64,000 nt of DNA from an uncultured Helicobacteraceae bacterium (GTDB lineage Bacteria > Campylobacterota > Campylobacteria > Campylobacterales > Helicobacteraceae): contig CAKUOH010000009.1 of NCBI GenBank assembly GCA_934668765.1, positions 1 through 64,000 of the forward strand, written 5' to 3'. Both the position numbers and the translations under genes were made by a program. Shown here one piece after another: positions 1 through 10,023 of the stretch. The notes under the pieces were generated by a model, which saw nothing but the letters and a program-made list of their open reading frames with translations, ran no database searches and had not been told where the DNA came from. Each line of letters begins with the position of its first letter. Within the stretch, counting starts at the first letter, position 1.

Positions 1-697
1 TTTGTCCCGTTTTTATCGACTATGAGTTTATCAAGCGAATATTCTTTGCCAAACTCAAAAGCATTGCCAAAATCTAAAATGAGTTTTGAAGCAGAATCAA
101 AAAAATGAACTCCGCCGTTAGATGCGGCTATCAAATGCGAATTATCGTTCTTTGTCCCCGTAGCATTGAATGAATTTGCGTTTTTATCTATAATCATTGC
201 ATAGTTTTTGAGAAACAAAGTCGTATTGCCACTAAAATGCACTTTACCGCTTGTAGCGGTGTTTGATATATTTATCAAGCCAAAATTATTTACGACTATG
301 GGCTTATTAAGAGAGCTTTGTGAGCTAACATTTACGCCACCCATAGTGCCGTAGTTTGTAATATTTGTAGTGAGATTACTAGCCCAAAAAGTAAGATGTC
401 CAGAAAAATAGCCATAATTATAAAAATTAGCGATATTTGTAGTATTGCAAGTATTATTCTCGCAACCGATTTTTTGGGCGGTAATATTGCTATAATTGAT
501 AAAATTTGTGATTTGAGATTGAATGGATATTTGGTCGTTTGTGCTAAATGGATTGTGATTTGTGATTTCGCTTTGTGGCGTATTTATAGTGCAACTTTGT
601 CCGCTTTGGCAGAGCTGACTTAATTCGATGGCATTAAGGGCGATTTCCCCCCCCCCGTTATAAGTAAAGCCAAAATTGCTATGATTTTATTTCGCAT
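1..697 (-). CDS. Phase-variable autotransporter-like surface protein, N-terminal part, OFF in this assembly
   Basis: ATG at 697 is preceded by a strong AGGAGG ribosome site and lies 24 bases after the stop of the biotin carboxylase gene, so it is probably co-transcribed with it. The first residues form a signal peptide (MRNKIIAILALLI). A run of ten G follows (647-656). With ten G the frame ends at a stop at 620-622. With eleven (or eight) G it stays open from residue 18 to the window edge, about 225 further codons with no stop. That reading gives an Asn/Thr/Ser-rich sequence with recurrent NYG and NFG turns, as in the passenger of Helicobacter autotransporters. The C-terminal barrel would lie outside the window, so the family is an inference. 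Treat it as a slipped-strand switchable gene rather than a dead one. Confidence 0.72.
647..656. repeat. Poly-G (G10 on minus strand) phase-variation tract
   Basis: Ten consecutive C on the plus strand (G on the coding strand), located at codons 14-17 inside the signal peptide of the surface-protein gene. Counting the frame shows that 8 or 11 G restores the long reading frame, whereas 9 and 10 do not. Confidence 0.85.
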
Positions 698-721
698 CGT
701 AATGTCCTCCTTTTTGTTATT

Positions 722-2143
722 TTACCACCCAGCTTGTGCGGCGATTGCAGTGGCGATTGCAGCGACAATATCATCATTATTCACGCTCTCACTTGGCATA
801 AGCTCTTGCATTTTGGACTCCAAATACGAAGTATCAAAATTCCCCTTGCGAAAGTCCTTATCCCGCGCAATATTTAGCAAAAATGGGATTGTAGTCTTTA
901 TGCCACGAATCTTAAATTCTTCTAACGCACGAATGAGTTTATTCACCGCCAAATCATAGCTACTTGCACGGACGATTAGCTTGGCAATCATCGAATCATA
1001 ATTTGATGGAATCACATAATCTTTATAAACCGCGCTATCGATTCGCACAAAAGGTCCTAGCGCAGGATAATACGCCGTGATTTTGCCCGGGCAGGGCATA
1101 AAGTCATTTGCCACATCTTCGGCGTTTATACGCACTTCAATCGCATAGCCTTGATGAATCACCTCGCTTTGATTCAAATCCAAAATCTCGCCTGCCGCAT
1201 AGCGAATCTGCCGTCCGATTAAATCAAAATTCGTAATTTCCTCTGTGATGCCGTGCTCGACTTGGATTCGCGTATTCATCTCCATAAAATAAAAATTCCC
1301 CAGCTCATCGACTAAAAATTCAATCGTCCCCGCATTTGAATATCCTGCCGCCTTTGCCGCAGCCACTGCCACAGCACCCATTTTACGGCGCAAATCTAGG
1401 CTCATAGTGGGGCTTGGCGCAATCTCAACTAGCTTTTGATGACGGCGTTGAATTGAGCAGTCGCGCTCTAGCAAATGCACGATATTGCCGTAATTATCGC
1501 CGATAATTTGAAATTCGATATGTCTAGGATTTTCGATATATTTTTCCATAAAAACTTCATCATTTTTGAAAAATATCATCGCCTCTCGTTTGCAAGCAGA
1601 GAAATTTTCCAAAATCTCATCATCGCCACGCACCACACGAATCCCGCGCCCACCACCGCCATTACTCGCCTTTAAAATCACAGGATAGCCGATTTTATTT
1701 GCGATGATTTTGATTTCATCAATGGTGTGCGTGTTTAGCGGCTCGGTGCCGGGCACGATAGGAATGCCATTTGCCTTCATAAGCTCTCGTGCGGCGTTTT
1801 TATCACCCATCTTGGCAATTACTGAATGGTCAGGTCCTATCCACACAATCCCCGCTTCTTTGACTTTTCTGGCGAACTCGGCATTTTCGCTTAAAAAACC
1901 ATATCCCGGGTGAATCGCCTCCGCCCCGCAGGATAGTGCAATATCAATGATTGCATCGCCGTCCAAATACGCTTTTAGCGCATCGGAGCTTACTTCGTAG
2001 CTCTCATCTGCCATTTTGATATGGAGCGAATCTCTATCGGCGCGGGAGTAAATCGCCACGCTATGAATGTGTAAGTCCCTGCACGCGCGGATAATCCTAA
2101 CGGCAATTTCGCCACGATTTGCAATTAAAATCTTTGAAAACAT
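722..2143 (-). CDS. Biotin carboxylase subunit (pyruvate carboxylase subunit A / AccC family)
   Basis: Encodes 473 residues. It carries the biotin carboxylase N-domain (KILIANRGEIAVRIIRA at the start), the ATP-grasp glycine loop (KASNGGGGRGIRVV, about residue 160) and the catalytic region MEMNTRIQVEHGITEE (about residue 290). These enzymes use ATP and bicarbonate to carboxylate biotin on a partner protein. The sequence resembles the stand-alone pyruvate carboxylase A subunits of Campylobacter more than Helicobacter AccC, which favours oxaloacetate synthesis, but the biotinylated partner is not in the window, so AccC remains possible. The C-terminus has a short Ala-rich tail (VAAIATAIAAQAGW). 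The 3' end abuts the phase-variable surface gene. Confidence 0.85.
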   Translation of the reverse strand: MFSKILIANRGEIAVRIIRACRDLHIHSVAIYSRADRDSLHIKMADESYEVSSDALKAYLDGDAIIDIALSCGAEAIHPGYGFLSENAEFARKVKEAGIVWIGPDHSVIAKMGDKNAARELMKANGIPIVPGTEPLNTHTIDEIKIIANKIGYPVILKASNGGGGRGIRVVRGDDEILENFSACKREAMIFFKNDEVFMEKYIENPRHIEFQIIGDNYGNIVHLLERDCSIQRRHQKLVEIAPSPTMSLDLRRKMGAVAVAAAKAAGYSNAGTIEFLVDELGNFYFMEMNTRIQVEHGITEEITNFDLIGRQIRYAAGEILDLNQSEVIHQGYAIEVRINAEDVANDFMPCPGKITAYYPALGPFVRIDSAVYKDYVIPSNYDSMIAKLIVRASSYDLAVNKLIRALEEFKIRGIKTTIPFLLNIARDKDFRKGNFDTSYLESKMQELMPSESVNNDDIVAAIATAIAAQAGW

Positions 2144-2305
2144 TTGCTTTGTCCTTAATTTGCGTTTTTGGATTTTTTATTTGCAATATTACTAAAAATC
2201 GCTTAAAATTATGTGCAAAAAATTCTTAAAATATATGCGAAGCGCGAATCTTTAGGGGAGATTTTAGGTAAAAGCGTGGGATTCGTAACATTTGCATTAA
2301 AAATA

Positions 2306-2381
2306 TGGTGGAGTGTAGGGGGTTTGAACCCCTGACCTCAACGCTGCCAGCGTTGCGCTCTCCCAACTGAGCTAACACCCC
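2306..2381 (-). tRNA. tRNA-Ala (GGC)
   Basis: A complete cloverleaf on the minus strand with 7-bp acceptor GGGGTGT/ACACTCC, discriminator A and encoded CCA. The anticodon loop carries GGC. It reads GCC alanine codons and complements the tRNA-Ala(TGC) in the rRNA operon. Confidence 0.95.
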
Positions 2382-2506
2382 GTTTTAAAAATTTGCGATT
2401 GCCACGAATCTAAACTTTATTGCGAATCCTAGCGAATCTCAAATCACATTTTTACAAATCGCTAAAAACCTAAAATCGCATTTTATCATAAAATCTTAAT
2501 TTATTT

Positions 2507-4180
2507 TTATGATGAGCGCATCTTGCTTAAAATCCCCAAGCATTCATCTAATTTCACCTCCAAATCAAGCGCGAAGTCCATATATTTGCGGAAATTTTTA
2601 AGAATGGCTATGTTATTTCTGCATTCCTTGATATTCATCGCATAAAATGCTTTTAGTGCGTCAAAATACACGCTCTGCGCCATTCCTTCTAGCTCTTTTG
2701 CGCCATCTAGCATAGAGACAAATCTATATTCTTTTTTGAGCCGAAAATACTTGCGATAGTCGGCTTTGGCAATCGCTTCTAGTGCTTCATCGACTTCGTA
2801 TGGATATAGCAAAATCTCTTGAATCACGGCAATTTTATTAGGAATCTTTTTAAAAGGTATCACAAGCGCATTTGCGTCATCTTTTTTGCCTTTTTTGGCA
2901 AGGTCTTTGGCAAGTAATAAAATCTTTAAAAATTTATCCTCAAAGTCCTTATATGCCTTTAACTCGGCGATTAGCGGATTATTTTGCACCATAGGAATGG
3001 CGCGAATCTCAATGCCATTTTCCATCAAGCGATTAAATTCATCAATTTCCCTAAATTGCCTTGATAAATTCACAATAGTATCATTTTTGCTAGGGACGCC
3101 ATTATATTGCTCTAAAATTTTCATCGCCATTGCGCGATTCCCACCACAAGCCAAAGCCTTTGCCTCTATCATATCTGCTTCAAATCGCGCTTCTAATGCC
3201 ATATAAAAGCTCTCTTTATGCAAAAATTTATAAATATTTGCAAATTTATACGCTTCTAAAATATTATCATCATCAAGCAGATTTTTGCCATAGGCGACAA
3301 AATCATCGAAATGATAGCCCAAAGTGATTTTATCTCTGGATAAAATAATGCTATTATCCTCAATCACAAATGCTTTGTAAGTCATCTCGCTTAGGTTATC
3401 CATAAGTTTGGTTTCCGTGCTAAAATCACATAGACAAAGTAAGCCATTCGCACTTAATACAAAAATATATGAATCTTTATAGTGGCAAATATCCACGATT
3501 CCCGTATATGCAACTTGGAATTTATGCTGAGTGATTTGCGTGTGCGTGTCAATCACATAGATAAATCCCTCAATATCGCCTAGCACTAGCACACTTGAAT
3601 CTTTAAAAAATCGCGCACATTTTATCGCGCTAGTGGCAGTTAGCAGGTGTCTGCCCGTCTTATCTTTATTTTTATCATAAAAAATCACGCTTCTATCATA
3701 GCCAATAGATATGATGAATCGCTTATTTGGGCTTTGCCTTGCCATAAGCACAAAATCCCTATGCCTTGCGATGATATTTAGCAATTTCCCATTTGCAATA
3801 TTATAATTAGACAAACTGCCATTTTTTCCGCCTACCAAAACGCTTCTGCCATCATCGCTAATGCGGACGCATTCTATGCGCGATTCATCAATCAATCGAA
3901 TCGCACGAATGCTTTTATCCGCTTGTGCGTCATAAATTTGGACGCTTGATTCATCGCGCTCTACAAATGCAAAAAGCGGGAGATTGCTACAAAGTGAGAT
4001 TTTATTGTGCTTAAAGTCGGATTTAGGCAAGGATAGCGGGACTTTTTTAGATTCGCTACCGATTGTATTGCCAATCCAATACATTTCCTCTTTAAAATCA
4101 AAGGCAAAAATGCTGTTTGACGAAAAGCACAAAATATCTGCGACAAACTCATTTTCTACCCTAAAATACGGCTCTATCAT
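2507..4180 (-). CDS. Beta-propeller (WD40-like) plus alpha-solenoid protein, paralogue of the 48.7-50.9 kb gene
   Basis: Encodes 557 residues without signal peptide or membrane segment, so it is probably cytoplasmic. Residues about 1-290 consist of repeated strands typical of a WD40-type propeller (for example SIRAIRLIDESRIECVRISD, then GRSVLVGGKNGSLSNY). From about residue 310 it is helical and resembles TPR-like solenoids, with the motif VPSKNDTIVNLSRQF near residue 361. The same layout and motif (VPSKKETINILLR) appear in the 749-residue protein at 48691-50940, so the two are paralogues. It lies 36 bases downstream of the DUF342/FapA-like gene and is probably co-transcribed with it. No specific function is known to me; a scaffolding role is only a guess from the fold. 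Confidence 0.7.
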   Translation of the reverse strand: MIEPYFRVENEFVADILCFSSNSIFAFDFKEEMYWIGNTIGSESKKVPLSLPKSDFKHNKISLCSNLPLFAFVERDESSVQIYDAQADKSIRAIRLIDESRIECVRISDDGRSVLVGGKNGSLSNYNIANGKLLNIIARHRDFVLMARQSPNKRFIISIGYDRSVIFYDKNKDKTGRHLLTATSAIKCARFFKDSSVLVLGDIEGFIYVIDTHTQITQHKFQVAYTGIVDICHYKDSYIFVLSANGLLCLCDFSTETKLMDNLSEMTYKAFVIEDNSIILSRDKITLGYHFDDFVAYGKNLLDDDNILEAYKFANIYKFLHKESFYMALEARFEADMIEAKALACGGNRAMAMKILEQYNGVPSKNDTIVNLSRQFREIDEFNRLMENGIEIRAIPMVQNNPLIAELKAYKDFEDKFLKILLLAKDLAKKGKKDDANALVIPFKKIPNKIAVIQEILLYPYEVDEALEAIAKADYRKYFRLKKEYRFVSMLDGAKELEGMAQSVYFDALKAFYAMNIKECRNNIAILKNFRKYMDFALDLEVKLDECLGILSKMRSS

Positions 4181-4216
4181 TTGAATCTCCCCATTTCTAA
4201 ATCCGTGCGATTTATG

Positions 4217-6040
4217 CTAATCCTTGTAGCACATAATTTGTATTTCATCATTACTATCGCCCTTTTTTAGGCAAACGCGCTTGACTTGACTGCGCTCATT
4301 TGCGCTAATAAAGTAGCGATTTTCAATGCCATAAAAATTTATAAATCGCACAAAAAAGCCCACGCGACTTGTTTCCCTAAAAACCACTTCAATATTAAAC
4401 ATTTCCTCTTGTTTGGCGCGAATCTCAGCCTTTATCGAATCCTCTCTTTGCGATAAACCTTCCAATAATTCCTCATAATGATTAAAGACTTCATCTGCGC
4501 CTTGTGCCTTGCGCTTGTAGATTCGCAAGATTTCATCCCAATTATGCAGATGATTGATATTTGCGTTTTTCGCGCTCAAATTTTCATAAATCAATTCGCT
4601 TGTATTTTTTAGTGCGTAAATTTCATTTTTATCCTGCAAGATTAGATTATGCAGTTTTTTTAGATGAAAAAGTCTATCATAAAGTTTCTCTAAACTCGCC
4701 TTTTGTGCGCCATATAGGCAAGGATATAAAATGAACTCATTATTTTCGCCTATCATATTTTTGATGACTAGCGATTTTTGGATAAAGAGCAAATTATTTG
4801 ATTGAATATGTGAGATTCGTGCGGTAGAGAAATAAATTTTAGAGCCGTTTAGATAATTTATCGATAAATCATCGCATTCAACTTCGGCATTTTCGCAGTG
4901 GCGAATCTCCGCTTCACTAGCCTCCAGCCGTCCTTTTAGGTGCAAAATCTGTGCGCTTTTTGTTTTTAGCTTACTTTTGATATGCACTTGCCCATTTATA
5001 AAAAGATTTTTAGAGCAAATATCCACCGCGCCAATGTTGCCTACGATTTTTAAATCATCTACATTAAGACTAAATCCGCTAGGAATCACATCTTTTAAAA
5101 GCGCGTCATTGCGCACGATTAGCGATTTTATGTCCTGCTCTTTGATATTTTGGATATTTTTGGAGTTAATATTATCCACAATTATGCTTTGTGAAATCAT
5201 CATAGTGCCATTTACCACAGAGACATAGCCGTCATTTTGCGCGGTGTAGATGATATTTTCATTTTGTTGTGAAACGACTATGCCTTCCCCTGCCTCAATG
5301 CCGATAGGATAGCTTAATCCCACGCCATAAAGATTGCCATAGATATTGCGCCACGGCGCAGCATAACGGGGCTTTTGATAGCTTAATAAAACTTCGCCTT
5401 TTTTCACGCTAAAAAATCCACCGCTCAAAAGTAGGCTATCGTGCGAAAGGACAGAGTGCGAAGCGTTTTTAGAGATTAGCAATTTTACCGCCACACTCTC
5501 TACAATCGGCTCTTTAAGCCGACAAATATCGATTGTGTAAAATTCTGGTTTTGCGTCATTGCTTTTTAGCTTTTCGGCGACTTCGGCGATTTTGCGCTCG
5601 ATTCCATTCCACGAAAGATTTATGATGATTCCACGATATGCACAAATATTTATAATAGTTTGATAGATTATATCTTCTAACTTGCCAAGCTGTGGGATTC
5701 GGCTAGTATAAATATTTGTGCGAAGTTCTAGTGCATTATCATTAGTCTGCACTTGAATCAAAATAGGATAAAACGAACTCTCACGGCGAAAAATCTCTAC
5801 TTCATATTTTTGGATAATCGTGTAATTTGTCTCAATATAGCTATTTATGCCGTCATTTTCAATGGGCGTTTCCTCTCCATTTTCCCTTAAAATAAAAGAT
5901 TTATAACCCACAAGATTATAGTCAAGCACTAGCGGATTTATATCATTTTCCGTTGCAAAACTCTGCAAAATGCCCTTGATATTCTCGCCACTCCGCAGGA
6001 ATCTACCACTTGATGAGACACTATTTAAACTCTGCTCCAT
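4217..6040 (-). CDS. DUF342 / FapA-like protein
   Basis: Encodes 607 residues. The central part (about 230-430) is a run of short beta repeats with alternating I/V and G/N (for example LKIVGNIGAVDICSKNLFINGQ), the beta-helix pattern of DUF342 proteins. It is followed by a charged coiled coil (about 440-540, including EELLEGLSQREDSIKAEIRAKQEE). FapA in Vibrio affects polar localisation and flagellar assembly; whether that holds here is inference. ATG at 6040. It is the first gene of a likely two-gene operon with the propeller/solenoid protein. The N-terminal 200 residues are less recognisable. Confidence 0.65.
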   Translation of the reverse strand: MEQSLNSVSSSGRFLRSGENIKGILQSFATENDINPLVLDYNLVGYKSFILRENGEETPIENDGINSYIETNYTIIQKYEVEIFRRESSFYPILIQVQTNDNALELRTNIYTSRIPQLGKLEDIIYQTIINICAYRGIIINLSWNGIERKIAEVAEKLKSNDAKPEFYTIDICRLKEPIVESVAVKLLISKNASHSVLSHDSLLLSGGFFSVKKGEVLLSYQKPRYAAPWRNIYGNLYGVGLSYPIGIEAGEGIVVSQQNENIIYTAQNDGYVSVVNGTMMISQSIIVDNINSKNIQNIKEQDIKSLIVRNDALLKDVIPSGFSLNVDDLKIVGNIGAVDICSKNLFINGQVHIKSKLKTKSAQILHLKGRLEASEAEIRHCENAEVECDDLSINYLNGSKIYFSTARISHIQSNNLLFIQKSLVIKNMIGENNEFILYPCLYGAQKASLEKLYDRLFHLKKLHNLILQDKNEIYALKNTSELIYENLSAKNANINHLHNWDEILRIYKRKAQGADEVFNHYEELLEGLSQREDSIKAEIRAKQEEMFNIEVVFRETSRVGFFVRFINFYGIENRYFISANERSQVKRVCLKKGDSNDEIQIMCYKD

Positions 6041-6168
6041 AATATCCTAGCCCATAAAAAATACAAAATAAATTTGACATTATACAAAATCTTTACTTTT
6101 TAGATTCGCATTTGCCAAATTCAAATTTGCAACGGCGCAAGATTCACACAAAATCAAGCGCACAAATA

Positions 6169-7284
6169 TTACTTTTTCTCTTTCTCCACGATTTGGACGA
6201 TATTATCCCCCACCATAAGCGCGATTTTTTCCATAAATTCCGCTGGACTTGTGAATCCTACGCAAGAGCAGTTTATCTCGCCTAGCACGAATTTATCTTT
6301 GCCCGCTGAATCTGTATCAAGGATAAAATCCGCCGTCCAAATAAGAGGCAAATCATAATTGCCAAGTTTTGAGCGAATCTCAGGCAACTGCGCTAAAAAC
6401 CAATCAATCAAACTCTGCCAATCTTTTGGCTCATCATAGCGATATTTCGCCCCACTAAATAGTGTCGCAGAGAACGCATCGCCACCTTCGGCTGGCTTTT
6501 TATGCACGACATACACAGGCGTTTTATACAGCATTAGGATTCTGATTTCGCCCTCTTTTATGCGTGGGAGGAATGTCATATCCACAAGCATTCCATTATC
6601 CCCTTTGAGATAGACTTCGCAAAAATCCATAAACTCGCCTAGTTTGCGCTCTTCGCTGTGATTGTCCTTTGCCTCTGTGCAAATGATTTTAGTATCCAAA
6701 GGGAGCGAATCTACTTTGCCATAAGCACTCGCATCTTCTAGTCTCACGCGCCAGATTCCCTCGCCTGTGGAGCCACGATTTTGTTTTAGCACGCGTTCGC
6801 CTTTTGCCAAAGTTTTGGGGAAATTTTTCTTAAAGTCGTGCTCGCCACCTGCTTCCCATTTCACGCCGATTCTTGCTGCTTCATTTGGCTCATAATACGC
6901 CAAAGTATCCGTAGGCACAAGCTCAGTATTGCGTAGCTTGGTAAGTGCGTCTTTTGCGCCATAACCTATCATCGCATCAGGGTGAGGCATACCCACTAGC
7001 CCTGCATCGCAGAGTTTGCGGAGCACATCAAAGTAGAGTTTTTCTTCTTTGAGATTGCCCGGATTCACACGCGAGACATAGCCATCAAATTTAGCTTTTG
7101 CTTCTTCAAAAATCTTATTACGCTCAGATTCATTGCGCAAAATCTCATCAGTGAAAAATATCACTTCCGCATTCCAGCCCTTTGCTTTAAGCGCATTTAC
7201 CATAGGCATCGTGTCTTTGCGATACCCATCAGGTCCTTTGTCGCTTCCGCCCTTTGCTTCAAAAAATACAATGCTCTTTTTCAT
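6169..7284 (-). CDS. ATP-grasp-like protein resembling the Campylobacter Cj0069 family
   Basis: Encodes 371 residues, soluble. The sequence has an ATP-grasp look: an N-terminal region (MKKSIVFFEAKGGSDKGPDG), a nucleotide-loop-like segment (VLKQNRGSTGEGIWRV, about residue 165) and a C-terminal acidic metal-binding-like strand (FVLGEINCSCVGF, about residue 340). Such enzymes usually ligate a carboxylate to an amine. I recognise overall similarity to the uncharacterised Cj0069-type proteins of Campylobacterota; substrate unknown. The start has TCTCC on the plus strand, that is a GGAGA ribosome site just upstream. Divergent from the chemoreceptor gene across a 168-base promoter region. Confidence 0.6.
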   Translation of the reverse strand: MKKSIVFFEAKGGSDKGPDGYRKDTMPMVNALKAKGWNAEVIFFTDEILRNESERNKIFEEAKAKFDGYVSRVNPGNLKEEKLYFDVLRKLCDAGLVGMPHPDAMIGYGAKDALTKLRNTELVPTDTLAYYEPNEAARIGVKWEAGGEHDFKKNFPKTLAKGERVLKQNRGSTGEGIWRVRLEDASAYGKVDSLPLDTKIICTEAKDNHSEERKLGEFMDFCEVYLKGDNGMLVDMTFLPRIKEGEIRILMLYKTPVYVVHKKPAEGGDAFSATLFSGAKYRYDEPKDWQSLIDWFLAQLPEIRSKLGNYDLPLIWTADFILDTDSAGKDKFVLGEINCSCVGFTSPAEFMEKIALMVGDNIVQIVEKEKK

Positions 7285-7452
7285 TATCTCTCCTTAAAAT
7301 TTAAAAATGTGCGAAATTTTATCATAATTTTGGACGATATTGCCTTTTTAAAAACGCGCTTTTATCAAAAATTTAGCAAATTTAATACAAATTTTCTTAA
7401 TTTTTAGATACAATCGCAAACTCAAATTTTACATTTCAAAACAAAGGACTTA

Positions 7453-9555
7453 ATGATGAGTAGTTACTACAAAAATCTATCCATTGCACGCAAAATCGTA
7501 TTTATATTTGCGTTGATTGTGCTTGTGATTATCGTGGCGTTGGCATTTGTGATAAATACTGCTGTTAAAAATACGCTAGATACAGAAGCAAACAGCACAT
7601 TGGTAAATACAGCAGCGCGGTATAAGAATTTTATAATGGTTCAAAATGAATCAGTATTAGCTTCGCTAAAAGTCGCACATAGCATTGCAGAGGCTTCTAT
7701 ACGCGATGGGCGCACTATCACAGATATGGGCATTATCACGCGCATTATGGAGGCAGCTACGGAAAATCAATATGTCGCATTCGGCTTTATGCTAGTAAAT
7801 CAGCGATATGCAAATCTCGCTACAAATGTCCCAGCGAGTTATTACTTGCCAAATGGACAGCTTGGATTTGGCACAGTCAATGACGGCAAAGGTGGCGCAA
7901 AGGCTTTCACAATAAATGAGCAAACTTTATCGCAAGTCCCAGTCCTAAAAGCTGCACTAAAAAGTGGTAAGGTAGAAGTAGGCGACCCAAAATACACTAC
8001 CATTAACGGAAATAGGCATTATGCTTTTAATATAGCATTGCCCATCATCAATCCACAAAAGCAAGTCGTAGCTGCTATCGCATTGTCTGTGAATCTAGAT
8101 GACTTGGATAAGCGATTATCAAATCCTTCATTGCAAGTTTATAAAAATGACAAGCGATTCATATTATCAGAAGGAAAAATAGTGCTAAATACACTATCGC
8201 CAGAAACGCGTGGCAAAGCACTAGCCGAAATCAATACACATAGCACTGCGCAAAATGTCATACAAGCAAACAAAACCAACGCAACAGGCTATTATGAATA
8301 TCAAAACTCCATTAGCGAATATGGCACAACGGCAATAAATAGCTTTGAGGCTATCCCGGGCGCAGGTAGATATTGGAGTGTGGGCGTGTTTGCGCCAGAT
8401 TCTAGCATACACGCACCGCTATATTACTTGCAAAAAGTCATTTTGGTTGCCACTATATTGGATATTTTGGTAATTATCTTAATAAGCTATTTTTACATTT
8501 CCAACACAATCTCAAGGCGCATCAAAAATATCTCTACTGCACTTTTTGGATTTTTTAAATACCTTAACCACGAATCCAAATCTCTGCCAGAGCCACTTCG
8601 CGTTGTCGCAGAAGATGAGCTAGGCAAAATGGGAATTGCAATCAACGAAAATATCGAGCGCACGAAAAAGTCGCTAGATATGGACGCCGAACTTGTAAAA
8701 GAATCTTTGGGTGTGATAGAGCATTGCAAAAAAGGCTACACTGATAAGAAAATCACGCTATCAGGTAGCAATCCACAGCTAAACACACTGCGCGATTCGG
8801 TAAATGAGCTAATTGAGCTACTTGCTACACAAGTGGGCAATGATTTGGACGAAATCAACCGCGTGTTTGATAGCTTTACGAATCTTGATTTTAGCACAGA
8901 GGTAAAAGATGCGCACGGCAGGGTGGAAACCGTTACAAATACTTTGGGCGAAGAGATTCGCAAAATGTTAAAAACTTCATCGGATTTCGCGCATTCGCTA
9001 TCTAACGAGGCAGATTCGCTATCAAAAGAGGTGCAAAACCTTACGAATCTAACGAACTCTCAAGCCACTTCGCTAGAGCAAACGGCATCTAATGTCAAGG
9101 AAATCACCGCTGCTATGCAAGATGTCAGCTCACGCACAAACGAAGTCATCGCACAAAGCGAGGATATTAAAAATGTCATCGGCATTATCCACGATATAGC
9201 CGACCAAACGAATCTACTTGCGCTAAATGCAGCGATTGAAGCAGCTAGAGCTGGTGAGCACGGACGCGGATTTGCCGTAGTCGCCGATGAGGTGCGCAAA
9301 CTAGCCGAACGCACACAAAAAAGCTTGGGCGAAATCGAAGCAAATATCAATATCTTGGTGCAAAGTATCAATGATATGGGCGAATCGATAAAAGAGCAAA
9401 CAGAGGGCGTTACGCAGATAAATGAAGTCATAGGCGAACTAGAAGGCGTAACCAAAGAAAATGTCAAAATTGCGAATAATTCATCGCAAATTAGCACCAA
9501 AGTAAGTGGAATTGCGCAAGATATTTTAGCAGACGCCGATAAAAAGAAATTTTAA
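7453..9555 (+). CDS. Methyl-accepting chemotaxis protein with periplasmic Cache-type sensor
   Basis: Encodes 700 residues (699 if the second ATG, 7456, is used). TM1 is about residues 14-36, a periplasmic sensor of about 290 residues follows, then TM2 about 326-350, a HAMP-like linker and the cytoplasmic signalling domain. The hairpin tip is classic: [20 protein letters not shown], about residue 584. The sensor looks like a double Cache domain ([29 protein letters not shown]), which binds small ligands such as amino or organic acids; the ligand cannot be read off. The protein ends in ADADKKKF without a CheR/CheB tether pentapeptide. A -10-like GATACAAT lies at 7407-7414 and an AAAGGAC ribosome site precedes the start. 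The signalling domain closely matches the broken receptor at 51.3-52.4 kb. Confidence 0.93.
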   Translation: MMSSYYKNLSIARKIVFIFALIVLVIIVALAFVINTAVKNTLDTEANSTLVNTAARYKNFIMVQNESVLASLKVAHSIAEASIRDGRTITDMGIITRIMEAATENQYVAFGFMLVNQRYANLATNVPASYYLPNGQLGFGTVNDGKGGAKAFTINEQTLSQVPVLKAALKSGKVEVGDPKYTTINGNRHYAFNIALPIINPQKQVVAAIALSVNLDDLDKRLSNPSLQVYKNDKRFILSEGKIVLNTLSPETRGKALAEINTHSTAQNVIQANKTNATGYYEYQNSISEYGTTAINSFEAIPGAGRYWSVGVFAPDSSIHAPLYYLQKVILVATILDILVIILISYFYISNTISRRIKNISTALFGFFKYLNHESKSLPEPLRVVAEDELGKMGIAINENIERTKKSLDMDAELVKESLGVIEHCKKGYTDKKITLSGSNPQLNTLRDSVNELIELLATQVGNDLDEINRVFDSFTNLDFSTEVKDAHGRVETVTNTLGEEIRKMLKTSSDFAHSLSNEADSLSKEVQNLTNLTNSQATSLEQTASNVKEITAAMQDVSSRTNEVIAQSEDIKNVIGIIHDIADQTNLLALNAAIEAARAGEHGRGFAVVADEVRKLAERTQKSLGEIEANINILVQSINDMGESIKEQTEGVTQINEVIGELEGVTKENVKIANNSSQISTKVSGIAQDILADADKKKF

Positions 9556-10023
9556 ATAGTCATTGCGAGGGGTTACAATGACTAGGTAGTGCGATTTGTC
9601 ATTGCGAGTGAGTGAAACGAACGAAGCAATCCAAAATCTACCCACCCCCTTAATCCCCCTCCGCAAGGGAGGGGGAATTTTGTAATTCACTATTGCAATA
9701 TATAGAAATGAAGGACGCACATTTACAATTTGCCACACCTCCCTAATCTTTCCTGTAATGAGAGGGATTTTTGATTCCCCCACCCTTGCGGAGAGTTTCG
9801 CATTTGATTCCCCCACCCTTGCGGAGAGTTTCACATTTAATTCCCCCTCCCTTGCGGAGGGGGCTAGGGGGGTGGGTTCGTCATTGCAATGACGAAATAT
9901 TCGTAGACTGCCACGACTTGCTTTCGCAATGCAGGGTTTGCAAGCAAGTCTAGCAATGACGCTAAATTTACCCCAAACTTCATTTTATTCACGCCTTAAC
10001 CAAAAACTAGCCAAATTTTTAGA
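9556..10023. repeat. Intergenic cluster of REP-like palindromes and ATTGC-type repeats, with a 33-bp tandem
   Basis: This stretch holds no convincing gene. A full REP-like element lies at 9640-9677 (core CCCCCTCC-GCAAG-GGAGGGGG). Three head-to-tail copies at an exact 33-base period begin at 9773, 9806 and 9839, the last running into a complete element in opposite orientation that ends near 9876. Flanking segments carry GTCATTGCGAG/GCAATCC-type repeats (9556-9635 and 9883-9962) that are also seen near 17.2 and 60.2 kb. Confidence 0.8.

Noticed and set aside
396..623. Plus-strand frame of 75 codons near the left edge
   Set aside because: It is opposite the long minus-strand surface-protein frame that continues once the poly-G tract is corrected. 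No ribosome site.
9526..9834. Minus-strand frame with repeated LSARVGES peptides
   Set aside because: The peptides come from the tandem palindromes, and the start and end lack support. Unlike in the efflux operon there is no recognisable protein upstream of the repeat in this frame.
9773..9880. Possible CRISPR array because of the regular 33-base repeats
   Set aside because: The period has no unique spacers, the repeat is a REP-like palindrome, and no cas genes are present.
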